Below are positions 33,619 through 46,400 of a stretch of 64,000 nucleotides of DNA, piece after piece. The stretch's first letter is position 1. Each line of letters begins with the position of its first letter. Under the pieces are notes generated by a model. That model was given only the letters and a program-made list of their open reading frames with translations. It searched no databases and had not been told where the DNA came from. The position numbers were made by a program, and so were the translations under genes. Source of the DNA: Sarcocystis neurona (taxonomy: Eukaryota; Apicomplexa; Conoidasida; Eucoccidiorida; Sarcocystidae); assembly GCA_000727475.1 (NCBI GenBank), contig KL647294.1, positions 2,677,365 through 2,741,364 of the forward strand, read 5' to 3'.

Positions 33619-36600
33619 TTCCGTACAAACTAATTTGGTTGACGGCTGCTTTACGTCAGAAGTTATATTTTCAGATCCACGCAGCAAATATCACAGGCGC
33701 AGTTGAACCATGCGTCATTGGTGCAATTCCTCTCTCAGCATAGAGTGCAAGCGCGGGTCAGACACTTGGAATGTACGACGCCTGCTGGTTGTGGAAAACA
33801 CGTATCAAAAAGGGCAACAACACAGGGACAAGACAAAATAACACACACACACGAATACACGTATAGCAGACGTGTGTGACCGTACGTGTTTCCCTGGTCC
33901 TCTGATATCCGACCTTCACTAATTAAGCATGATGTGTAGGCATTTGACAGAGTTTTCTTCACACTTTCTTCGAACGGCGGGCATGAGACGTCCTAAGTGC
34001 GGTAAATCCCTTGGCAAAATCTGGCGATACAATGCGTTAGCACACCCGCAATAGCATACAGCCTTTACAAATTTCTGAAAGAGGATACGGAGAAATTGGA
34101 GTAAGGTACATGGCTAGTTGTGGGGGTCCACATCCCCCAAAACTCACTCGCTGCTCGCACACGCACACACTAAGAAAAAGGACACGCACGTGTGTGCGGG
34201 CAGACAGACGTTTTCCGTCTGTCTCTTGTTCGAGAGTGTGACATCGAGGAAAGCATTCGCTAGACGTACACCATGTTCTTTGCTGCTCAGCGGCAGTAGG
34301 TCGACACACGAACAAACCTACGGTGCAGTAGACCGGCGCTTTCTCACTTGCGCCTGCGTGCACATGGAAGAATAGGCGCTCAAATGCGTTACGCGCAACA
34401 CGCGTGCCCACATTTACGTCAAGAAATGTCCTTCCGAGGGCCGAATCTCCGCGGACACGCGTGGGCACTTCAGGTTTTCTATCGTTGCCGCATCACTCCG
34501 TTCCAATTTCCTTGCTGATCTCTCTGTAGATCGTATCGTATAACTTAACTTTTTCTATGTAGCACCGTAAGAGGGCTAATCCTCGAGCGCATCTCTATCT
34601 CCATGCTTCAGCTTTTGCAACACCACACGCGGTTCGGATGTGGCAGCCCTACTGTATCGCAGCTGCGAAGTAGTTGTTGCTGTGCATCCACCACCTAAAA
34701 AACATCACCTACTTCTCTTCCAAGTCAACACTATACCATGCGGCACTGGGCGCCATCTTTCCCTCCTACGGGAGACACTGCGGTGTTCATGTTCCTGCAG
34801 ACGGAATGACAGGCCCTGTACGGTGAAAGCGACGACTAATATTTAAGCATCCGCCACTTACTTTCTATAACGAATGAGATTGTCCAACTCTCTGTTCGTT
34901 TTTCCGCTCTGCTTTACCATTCACAGTTACAGCCGGATGCAGGAGTGTCTGCTGCTCTGTCACCAACTGTACACGCCGCCTTTTTCTGTGCTTCTGGCCA
35001 TACACTGGCTGTCTTCCCTGTCTGCACGGCACGCGTGAAAGCCTGGACTTGTCACACGCGGAGAGTCCCAAGAGCAAGAATTACCTCCCTTCGTGTTGAC
35101 TGCTGCGTTCCTGTGTTACGGTATCACATGGCTGCTTTGCATATAGAATGATACAGATATACGGTAGGTAGATATACACAGGTATGGATATGTGGATACG
35201 TATGTAGATCAGATGTGTAGATACTGGCGTACGAACATACAGAGGTCTGGATACCCAGATATAGATCCGCCTACTGGATGAAGTCAAAAAAGTAACACTG
35301 TGCTGTGTCGTATGACTGGGAGTTGTCACTGCTGTTCTTCCGATAACGCAGCGCAGCTTTCCCGCCATCAGGTGCGTGCTGGTGTAAAAGAACGCTGGTT
35401 CTCGTCTGAGCTACTTTCCGTCTTCCCCCCTTTCTCAAGGTGCCTTCGAAAGAGCACTATAGACCTTTTTCTTGAGAAGAGGACACACCTTCAAGGGATT
35501 TCCACCTGTCGGTTGTCCCGCGGCGTGCAACTTCTTGCTACACGTACCAAGGACACACAGTGTGTGTGGTATACGATGGAGTGCTTCTGACCCTCCATGC
35601 GAAGGTACTGTGTACGAGCTCGTGGAAGGGAGCGCAAGCGTAGCAGAGATTGACTGCACGAACGGGCACCACATTTGGCTCACTGCATGCGCCGCGCACA
35701 CTCCCCTCTCGTATGCGCGTACCCGCTCACTGCCTGCGCAGCACACTTTTTAACGGCCGCATCCGTAGCACTTTTCTTCTACCGTCTGCACGCGCAAGGC
35801 TGTCAACGGCGAGACGCGACAAATCAGCCGTAAATGTGGAAGCGCAGGCAACGCTTTTTTGACGGAGCTCGCAAAGGCTCCTCTGTCGCAGGTTTGAAAA
35901 GATGGATTTCGAATGGGAATGTGTAAAGAACTTTGTAGAAGGGAACACAGACTCGAAAGCACGACGGACACATACGTGTGTTTGAAAAGATAATAAATAG
36001 AATACGATCAACCGTAGACTCCCCAATCCTCTCTCTTTTTCTCTCTGTCACTGTGCTGAAAGTTCCCTGCTGCTGTTATTCTCCCTCTAATAATAGCGCT
36101 GCCGCTGCTACCGTTCTCTATCGCCAACGGCATTGGTCCTCACGCTGTTCGCCTCCTCTTCGTGCACAGAGAGGAACATGACGAGGACAACCACAGAACA
36201 TACAGTACCAGCAAACGGAAAAAAAGTAAACTGGCAGCAACGGCTGCGCATCTCATGAGACGTACCGCCCAGGGTGGACATCACCTGGACACGCTACGAA
36301 AAACAGGCGGCGCGATACGGTGAACACAAATAAGTCGCAGAGTGTGCGCAGAACCCCGTTAGAGGGAAGAGCACGCAGGCAAACAGGCAACAAAGTTGCT
36401 ACTGCTGCTGCAGCAGAAGAGGAGGAGGGAGCTCTCCAGAAACCAAACAAAATAAAATCGAAGCATTTTTTCCACTAGAGCGAGCGTAGTTAGGGGGGCA
36501 AGTGGGGGAAGGGGGGGAAAACGAAGGAAGTGTAACGCAGCATTGCTCGTCTGCTGCACCACCTGACCCGCTGCCAGCACAGCAGCCACCGCAGCCCAGC

Positions 36601-37400
36601 CGTACTCAGACTCCCCAGCGGCGGCAGCAGCCTTCACACCAACAGCGTCAGCATCACCAGCAACTGCAATACCAGCAAGTATCGTCGTGCCACTTCGCAA
36701 ACAGAAGCGTCAACAGCGGCAAGATCAGCGGAGGCAACAGCAGCGGCGCACTCACGCACAGGTGCCCACCGGAAAACACAGCAGCCGACCCGGCAGCACG
36801 AGTGACCGTGACTCGTGGCCGCGACGCAGGCGACCCAAGGAAGCTGGATCACAAACGACGAAGCTCAAAACGCAGTTCCCCGTACAACACAACGCAGCCG
36901 CTTTGCCATCACTTCGAACCGTCCTCGATCACACGCAGTTCCCGCGTGCATTTTGTTACTGCAACTGCAAAAAACTTTCCACAACGCGTTCTTTGTTGCT
37001 TGCTGCTTCTTGCGAACACCGCTCCTGCTTGATGTCCCCACAGATGGGGACCCCTGTCTACCGCTCGAGAGAGCTGCTGCTGCTGGGAGACGGACGGCGT
37101 CGCTGCTGTCCCTCAGCACTGCTGCTGCATTTCACACAACGCCTGCCGTCGCCAGTGGAAAATTCGCGTTGCACTGAGTTGCTGCCGCCCCTGGCGCCTG
37201 CGGCAGCAGCAGCACAGCTCGACGGGAGGGACGCAGCAGCAGCTGCAGTTCGCCCTGGCGTGCAGCAGCAGCACCAGCGGCTACAGGACTCCGGCTGCAG
37301 CGTAACATGTGCCGCTGTTCACGAAAAGACAACAAGAACGGGACGACGAGGACGTCGCGGACGTTCAGGAAAGCAGCACCCGCAAGAGCCTGGCCAGTAA
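33619..37400. other. Intergenic region, 3' of PP2C
   Basis: Repeat-poor to about 36.4 kb, then CAG-rich (36540-37300). Several short open frames (for example minus 34037-34468 and minus 35727-36026) are open without ATG starts or clean splice sites. No gene is supported. The PP2C 3'UTR should lie just left of 37401. Confidence 0.4.
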
Positions 37401-40400
37401 CTAGGCACCGTCTGCAGCTCTCTTGAAGAAGACAGTCATCGCCGTAATGTTGTCCGCACTTTGGTTGCGGCTCTGCTGTTCCGCCAAAGTGGTCTCTACA
37501 AGTGCCTGTGCAGGATGGCGGCCTGAGAAAAAAAGAACAAACTTTGGAAAAAACTGTCGATTGTCGACACATTCATGTGCTGTTCCTCGACGATGTGTAC
37601 AGCATCGAGCCGGCACGACTTTACACGCCTCCCTAATGCGAACAAAGAAGACGGCGCAGCAGAACTTTTTCCGACAGGACCCGAAGCAGACGTCGCATGC
37701 AAGACGCTGCGTAACGACATCAAGCCCTAACTATCGCACCGTCGGCTAATACACGCTCCCACGCGGAATGGAGCGCCTCATTCACCCACCATGCAGGTAA
37801 CACCCTCGCTTCTTCGCACGTCCAGGAGGTCTGACACAAGAGGGTAGTGGATCGCCCCACAAGAAATAATTCTTCTCCTCCCGTCGCAGAAGTGGGCGAC
37901 CGCAGATCACCAGAGAAAAGAAAGTAGACTCGCTTCTCGCAAAAAAGTGTCACGCACGTGCAAACAACTGCGAACGCTCTCTCCAGTTATCAACGCAGAC
38001 AGAGAGGAACGCACTTCTCTACACTTCTTTCTCATCGACCCAAGCCAGGGTCCTCCTGTGTATTGACGTCGGTTTACTCCTCCGGAACGGAGCGGCCAAA
38101 GCAAAAAGACAACAGCACAAAAACACGGCAGCCGCTGCTCGACCTGCAGATACCAGTAGACTACTTCTTTTGCTTCTGCGAGGAAATGTTGAGGCTCCGA
38201 ATGGTAAGGACCGTTCAGAAATTCTGTTTTTCGTCCTCGGTGTGTGTGGTCACACACCTAACACTCTCACATAGACGTAGACACACGTAGACACACACAC
38301 ACACAGCCGGTTCCCCGCCTATAACAAAAACGTAGGCGTGTTTATGGCTGTCCCGCTAACTCCAGACACACATACATGTGCGGCTGTAGACATGGGCGGG
38401 GGAATGCAGACAACACAAGGAAGTGCTTACACGTCGACAGGCAGTGTGGTGGACGATCAGTGCCCCACTCTGCCTGATTCGGCAGAGTCGGCAACAAATG
38501 AGAGCGAGCCACGCAGCAGCGCAGCCGAGGAAAAACGACTGACCTTCCTTGCGCGCCAGCATCGCCACGTCAATCGCCTGCTGCGCCGTCATCACGTCCC
38601 ACAAGCCGTCCGTCGCGAGGATCATCACCCGGTGCTGCGGCGTCAGTTTGACAATACGGACGTCCGGCTGATTACTCAGCCCGTACACCTTCAAGTCTTT
38701 GCCCTACGCAGCACAGCAGCAGCAGCACAGCAGTACACAACTCCCATGCAGGTGTATAGAGACCCGCCGCCGTGAGCAGGGCAAAGCAGCAGCAGATGCG
38801 CGGTCCTTCCGCCCCACGGGCCGGGCTTCCTTCACGCATTTGTTCTCCGTCCAGACGCACGCAAACAAAAACGTGTATCAACACGGGAACCAGTCGGAAC
38901 GCTGCACGGTGTGCGCCGGGCTGCTTGGCGTCGCTTCCGCCAGGCAGCGCGCAGCCGTGCAAAAAACAAAACCCCGTTCTGTCCAGCCCCGTCTCTCGGA
39001 ACACGTGGACTCCAACTTCTGGGAAATGCACCGGTGAAAACTTGCCTGCGTTGCCGCAAGAGTAATGCGAGAGCGGACAGAACAGGAAGCGTAGCAGCAG
39101 CGACACGCCGCGCATGCACACGCTCGTGCTGTGTCTCCTTTCCCCGCGAGAATGAAAAAAAGTCTGCAAGGCCCGTTAGAGTTCCGCACAACAACGACTG
39201 CGCGCTTTTCTACGACCTCCAGATTCTCGACGAAACACCGTCTCCTCCAGATGCACCCTCCGACGAAGGCAGAGACAGGAGGGCGTGACTTATTCACAGC
39301 CCTACCGGCCCTGGCATGCAAGGTCCAGTTTATCTTTCTCTACTGTGACTTGTTAAACAAGTGACAAGTGTCCGCCATGGTGCTGAGCTCGGCATTTCAA
39401 TCACACTATACCACACTGCATGCATACAAATATCCGTCTCGCTCTCTCCGCGTACGTATATATGCCTATATGCTGTGTCCACCAGTAAATCTACCCAGAC
39501 ACACACATACATACTAGTGGACTCATACAAGCTGCTCTTCGCCTTTTACCTGCCGCGTCGACACTAATATATACATATGTGGGCGTCTGCAGAAGAGGTG
39601 GGAAGTGTGGTATCGATCTGGGTTAGCGGAAAGTGTTGTCCACCCCCCGCGACAGGTAAAAGTGGACACCTGGACACCGGGAGGGATGTTGTTTTGCAGG
39701 AATAAATCGACACACGGGTTAGCTGGTACCGTTCTGTGTACGACGTGCAGATGCGTCAAAAAGTGAAGATGCTGGGGAAGCCTTCCGACGGCCCTGGCCA
39801 GACGCCTTTCTGCAGGCCAGACCGTTATGTTCCCGTCGTTCTCCTCCTCTGCTCTCTGCTTGGGCACCACTGCACTGCTCTCGACGTTCAGGAAGACGTG
39901 CGCATGCAGAGAGAGTAGACACACACAGACGACCACGCGGGGCAGCGCAAGACGTACTCCAAAAGCTCGCGAATACTGCAGCTGCATGGGTTGCTCGCCG
40001 CGGGACTTTCTGTAGGAGAAGTCGCCTCCACGAATAAACGGCTTGTTGTTGTGATTATGAAGATATTCCACGCTGCCGCCATGCCGCTGCAAAAGAAAAA
40101 GTCGCAACACACATGCGTGCGCGCCCTGCTCACACGACTCTGCCTCACTTTTTGCAGCAGCAACTTCTGACGTTGCTCTCCCCACACAACCCGGTGCCCA
40201 ATGTGGCCCTACACGTGCGCACGTGTATATAGTCCCCAGCCCCCTATCGCCGTATAGAAGGATACGTATCCGCAGCAAGAGACAACGAGAAAGACACGGA
40301 GAGGAAAACCGAAAAAGACGCACGCGCACGTGAGAGAATAAACTCCACACGTCTCTTCGCATTATATTTGCGCAGCAGCAGCGTGAGCGACGTAGTGGGA

Positions 40401-43400
40401 AGCAAGACAACGACGTCACGGGGAGACGCCGAGATGCGGGCACGCCCCTTCACGAGGACGTGGCGTGCAACAGCAGCAGCAGAGCAGCGGGCGTCATGTG
40501 CGAAGAAGAAGCAGCAGCAGCGGCGGCAACAGTAGACGGCAGCAGAGCCGCACCCGCACGTGCAGGAGCGCGCAGCAGAAGAGCAACGCAGCAGCAGCAG
40601 AACGAGAGTCGCTGCAGCCACCGCCGCGCAGCACCGACGCAGATCCGCAGGACCGACGCAGAAGTCGTTGCAGCAGCAACAGCAGAACGTCACCAACAAC
40701 GCGCGGCAGCGTGCGGAAGACTCAGCAGCTCTTTTGCAGCAGGACACAGAGAAGACCCATAGCAGCTGCGCTTCGCAGTTTTCGGGAGCTGCCTTCCTTA
40801 CGATGATACGAAGTTTCTCGTGCGGCATGTCTGGCTTGTGGTCGATTGTGAGAAACTCGTAACTCATGCTGTGCGGTGTCTGTACACCCATCGCGATTCG
40901 ACTGTCTCCCTGAACGCAGACACAAAAGCAGCACACTTGCGCCCTAAAAAGACGCAGACCCTGGCGACTCTGTACGTACGCCCATACAAACGAACAACGG
41001 ACAACGCATAGAAACACATACACACATATACACATGTTCACATGCATGTATACATTCATACATACATGCAATACATACATGTACAGTTTTCATCCTTGCG
41101 GTTGTTCAAGAGGGATATGTACACATACACGTGGAAGACGGGAACAGAGGTGGGACTTGTATTGACGCCTCCACAGATGACATATGCAGGGGATGCGCCA
41201 GGCGGCTGCACATGGACATGTAGAGGGGGATACACAGAGCTGCGTGCGCACACGGGCATGGCGGCCAGCGACCCTCCTCAAGCCACACGGCCCCCAAGGC
41301 AAAGCCAGGTACGTGGTACTGGCTCTTCGTGCCCACGCAGCTAGTAGGACTGGTTCTCCATGCACAGGCACGGCGCACCGCTCTGCCGACGCCTCCATAT
41401 ATACGCATATTCACGTCCACCCGGAGACCGGTACGTGTGTCCCGGTACTAAGGCGCATGCATGCGCACCAGCAGAGAAACGTACCCCCACCGACACTGCT
41501 TCGGAGACGCGCAGGCGGACGTGCAAAAGTGGAGCACGTACGTTGCCGCAAGCACGAAGCTCGTATATGTAACCCCTGCGGCGCAGACACAGTGGCCTGT
41601 GGGGGGAGCACGGCGGACCGGCGGCATGCAACAGCAAATTCTTCGTGGGACATCTGTCGAGAACCTTAGCGGGTGCAGGTATGCCAGTCCACCGCGCTTC
41701 AGGCATCGTCTCATGTTCAGCTCTCGCTGAAAAAAACTCCCACGCATGCAGAGATTCCTGCTGGAAACCATCACCCACGCGCGTACATACATACATACAC
41801 ATATACATTCCTGTTCACGTATGAACACCTGTACGCATATAATACGAGTGCGTGTATACATATATATATACGTACAAACATGCATACATACGTACACAGA
41901 GACACTCCCGTGTTACACATACGTATGGACACGTATACAACACATATACACACATGCATACACAGACACACTCCCGTACTCAAGATGCGTGTGGACACGT
42001 GTACGTATAAGAGGGGTGCATACACACACGCGCACGTGTACGTGTACTGCTGCAGGTAGGAGGAACTTCGAAGAGGAGGCTACATGTGAGTCAGTCCTCC
42101 CTGGCTGAAACGCGCCTTCCTGCTGCCGTCACCTGCTGCGCAGCATACTGGTGCACCCACGTTTACGCGTTTCTGCTGTTGCTGCTGCTGTGCCTCTGCC
42201 TCTGCAGTTGCTGCTGTGCCTCTACTCCTGCTGCTGCACATCTGAGACTGCGTGCTATGTCGGGGAAACGGCAACGCTGCTGCAGGAGCTCCTCGTCCAG
42301 CTCCTGTCGCCCGGCCGCTGCGGCATCGGTCTCGCCACGCCTACGCCTGCTGCCGCTCAGCTGCTGCTCCCGCACTCGTGCTGCTCCTCTCCCGCTGCTG
42401 TATCCCACCGACACGCTCTGTCATCGCGCTGCTCCTGCATCTGCTCTCGCTGCTGTGTCTTCCTGCCGCACGCGGCGCTGCTGTCTCGCTGCTGCTGCAG
42501 GGGCGGTCGCTCACTAGGTGTCCGACTCCGACGAAGCCATCGGCGAGGACCGCAGTGACTGACGTGCTGCTGGCGTAGTCCTTGTTGAGCTGCCGACACA
42601 TCTGCACGAGCTCCTCATCGGCGTTGCGGTACATGTAGTCAATCGCCTGCTCCAGCAGAGGCGGCACTTTCTCGTCAAGCTGCTGTCGCTGCACCGCTGC
42701 GGCGGACGCGTTGCTGCTGCTGCCTCCCGCTCCCGTCGCTGCTGCGGAGTTGCTGCTGCTGTTCTCCTGCGGCGTCCCGGCCGCGCGCACGACTTCCACA
42801 AGACGCTGCCACGCGGGAGAGGAAATCAGCTGCGGCACGACCAAATCCTTCACGTTCTCACTGGCGAAGTCCCCTGCAGCAGCGACAACACCCGGCGTTG
42901 CACCAGCAATAAAATTTCCTGCGCACGACGCGGTCCACTGAGGTGTACATACACCGGACACGGCGCACAAGCACCAGCACATCGGCTGCGCCGCAGTGAC
43001 ACCACGAACAGACGAAAACGTCTAAGAAGGAACTCGCGTGACTCTCTTCTTCGTCAGCAGCAGCAGGAAAATCAGTTGCATCTATTGCACCGTTTACGCA
43101 AGCAACAGCAGAAAAACGTCACGAACACACACGCTCACACATGAAGCTGCAACAAGTCTTCATCAATACATGTCTCTCTGCCCCTGCTGCCGCGGGACCA
43201 GTATCTGCAGCAGCACCAGCAGCGCGGGACGGAGGAAGCAATACTGCAGCAGCTGCTGCAGCAGCAGAGTCCACACAAACCCCAGGAAAAGAAGTCGTTT
43301 GCTAATTTGGATCTGCTGCGGCTGCTGGAAGAGAAGCTTCGCCACGACGCAACGGCACGCCTACGGGTGGAGCAGAAGCGCGAAGAAAGAGAGAGCTCCA

Positions 43401-46400
43401 ACACCCGCGCCTCACTTTCCGCAGCAGCAGGAGGAAGGCAACTGATCGCAGCGAACCGAACTTCTTCAAAGAAGTGGGGTGCGCACCGCCGTCAAGACAG
43501 AAGACGCAGAACATGAAGACGCAGGAATGCGACGTGTCCACAAAACAGAGAGGCGGTATAAAAAAATTCGAGCCAGCGAGGGGGTCCGCACAGAGTCGGC
43601 GTGCAGAGAGAAGAGAAGGACGGTGCACGCGCGCGTGCGTACAGGAGGAGGTCGTCAGCTGCAAATAATACCAGAGGGAGCAGTATGCCCCACGCTGCTC
43701 TATCGGGGGAAGGCAGCTGCATGCGCTTGCAGCAATGAAAAGGATGAGGAGAGGCGAGGGTTCCACGGCCTCATATGCCAAGACAGACGCCTGCTCCGAA
43801 GCCAACCTCTGATTGACCAGCGCACTTCCCTACCGGTGCCCCCGGGTGTACGTACACCCCAGCGCCTCGTCGGCGAGACATCTACTCCGAGCGACTCTTT
43901 TTGTTGCTTCACCTCATTACTGCTGCTATTTTCTCTGATTAAACGGTGCTGCCGAATCTCCTGCTTCTTCCACCTCGTGGCCGCTATGCTCCACAAACAC
44001 ACTGCTGACGCTGCTACGACACGCTGCTGCTCTTGTCCTGCTGCCGCTCTTGTGCTGCTGCTGCTGCTGGTCCTCCTGCTCCTCCGACGCTCGTGCAACT
44101 GCAACTTGGCTCTCGCTGCAGACGCGCGTCCGACGAAGCGACTGCCGCTGTGGGGCCGGGGGCTGGTGTTGCCCTGCTGCTGCGGGTGGCTGCGCTGGTC
44201 CCGGCCGTTGCCGTAGCTGGTGTTGCGGCTGTCGCTTGCTGCTGCAGGACTTACCGACGGTGCCGTCGAAGACGCCGAAGAAGGCGCAGTCTTCTCGATC
44301 AGGCAGCAGTTTGGGGCACAGCGTAAAACGATCTTCCTGATGTTTTCGTCCTCCTGCATGCCCAGACAGAAGGAACTCCTCAGGAAACGTGTGCGCGCGG
44401 ATCTACTGCTTGCTTTATGACAGCTTGCATGCACGAGCTCTGTGCGAGAAAGACGCGCCCCCCCCGTACAACTTTTACACACACACGCACGCTGCCACGA
44501 ACGACGTGGTGTGTACGTACACCCCGCAGAAAAACAGATGACAGTTCGGCAGTCGGGTGGCTAGAGTCCCTTTGCAGCACGGCTGCCGAGAAATGATTGT
44601 CGTTTCTCTGACTTTTTGATCACACCAGGCCAGCGATAATACGCGACCATCGGGGAATGCGATAGGCCACCGCGCACCCACCTGGAGGACGCCCCTGCCC
44701 TCGCATGCTCGCGTGTGAACAGCACATCAGTCCTCACACGCGCATGCAGCCATTTCCACCCCCCCCCAACACACACCTACACAAATACGCAGAGAGACCG
44801 TACGTAAAAAGGCAGCACCTTCCTTCACATACGTCTCCTGAGGACGCTGAGACGCATGTGACGGCACGTCTCGCTGCCTGCTGCCCGCCAGCGGCGTCTG
44901 CGAGTGCAGCATAAAGTCACGCGGCTCTCGCCTTTTCCCCCGCGCTTCTCGCTATTGTCTCACCCACCCCATGGCTGTCCATACGCATCTGCCCCGCGAG
45001 ATAGCGACGAGAAATTCCCGCAGCGGGTTCCTGCCTCCGACTTCCCCACCAAACACGCTGCAGCTGCACCACGTGTGTGTGCTTCCCCACACAGTGCATG
45101 CAAAAAAAAATTGACGCACCAGTCTACATAACGACTGCAGCAGCAGGCCGTCGAGCCACTGCAAACCACGCCCCCCAGCATGCAGAAAAAACACAACGCG
45201 AAAGAGATATCCACGGGCATTCAGCCGCGCAAGCACGCGCGCGGGGAACTGCGGGGAAGCAGCAGACGGCGGGGCGGCCTCTTATCTGCGCGCGAGAAGA
45301 CCACGCATAAAACCGCGGGGGGTTGCTACCCCATCCTCGCAGACATGTCCACAAAGTCTACAAGGCCGTGGTATGTGCATGCACCGGTCACCCACCTACA
45401 GAGGCACCTATATAAATACATACGCGCGCGATATACGCATGCCGCGGCCGCCCAGCAATGTGCACAAAAATATAAATATGAGGTCCCGCTATGCGCCTGC
45501 ACCCCTCCGCCGGTTATCTGAATATATACACAAATTCAAAGGCTAGTTATACGCATCTACCGATCACACAGCTACCTCAACAAATACTTACATACGTATA
45601 TAGAAAGCCGCGTCGCACGCGTGCGTCGCTCACCCACCAACATCGACATACACATATATATATATATATATGCATGCACGCCTGATCACTCAGCTATATA
45701 TATATATATATATATATATTAGTCCGCGTTATACAAATGTGTCGACCACCGGATTTATGTGGAGACACATACCGCTAGGCGCATACACGTGCAGACGTGC
45801 TGTTCCGTCGTGTGCGAGGGGCGCGGCTGCCCAGTGCGCCTCCTCGGTTTGTATGGATGAAAGAGATGTCCACACACGTACACACGTCTTCTGCTGCACT
45901 TTTCTGGTCACATTAGCTCCTTCCTGCAGCTCCTTCATAGGAACAGTTCTGCTACGCCGTCAGCCCACCTCCTCTCACCCGCGAGCGAAAAACGCCGTGG
46001 ACGCTGTCTCGACAGCAAATCGGGTCGCCGCAACGGTGTTCCTATACGCGATCTCTACTTACACTTTGCATGCATATCTCGCTACAGAAAAGTTTCGCAT
46101 CTATCTATATGTATATGTAGATACAGGAGAACAACTAACACTGGCTTCGCGCGTCCTGGGGGGGGCACCCGTACAGTTGTCTATCGACCTCTGCTGCTTC
46201 CAAATGCAGAGCTCGGTATCTATCTACCTATATATACATATATGTATATATATTGAGAGAGAGATACGGGACAGCAACTAGGAAGTGTGGGTAACATCTC
46301 GTGGGGGAAGCACCCATACACGAGTCCGTCCGCCTCTGCTGCTTCTTCCAGATATGTAGCTATCTATCTATTGGCATACATCTGTAGATATATATATAGG

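Noticed and set aside
34037..34468. 143-codon minus frame with TFLDVNVGTRVARNAF
   Set aside because: Protein-like in part but no ATG, and no acceptor or donor I could pair; possibly an exon, not provable here.
35727..36026. Minus frame with SNLRQRSLCELRQKS
   Set aside because: Three overlapping frames open at once; no splice support.
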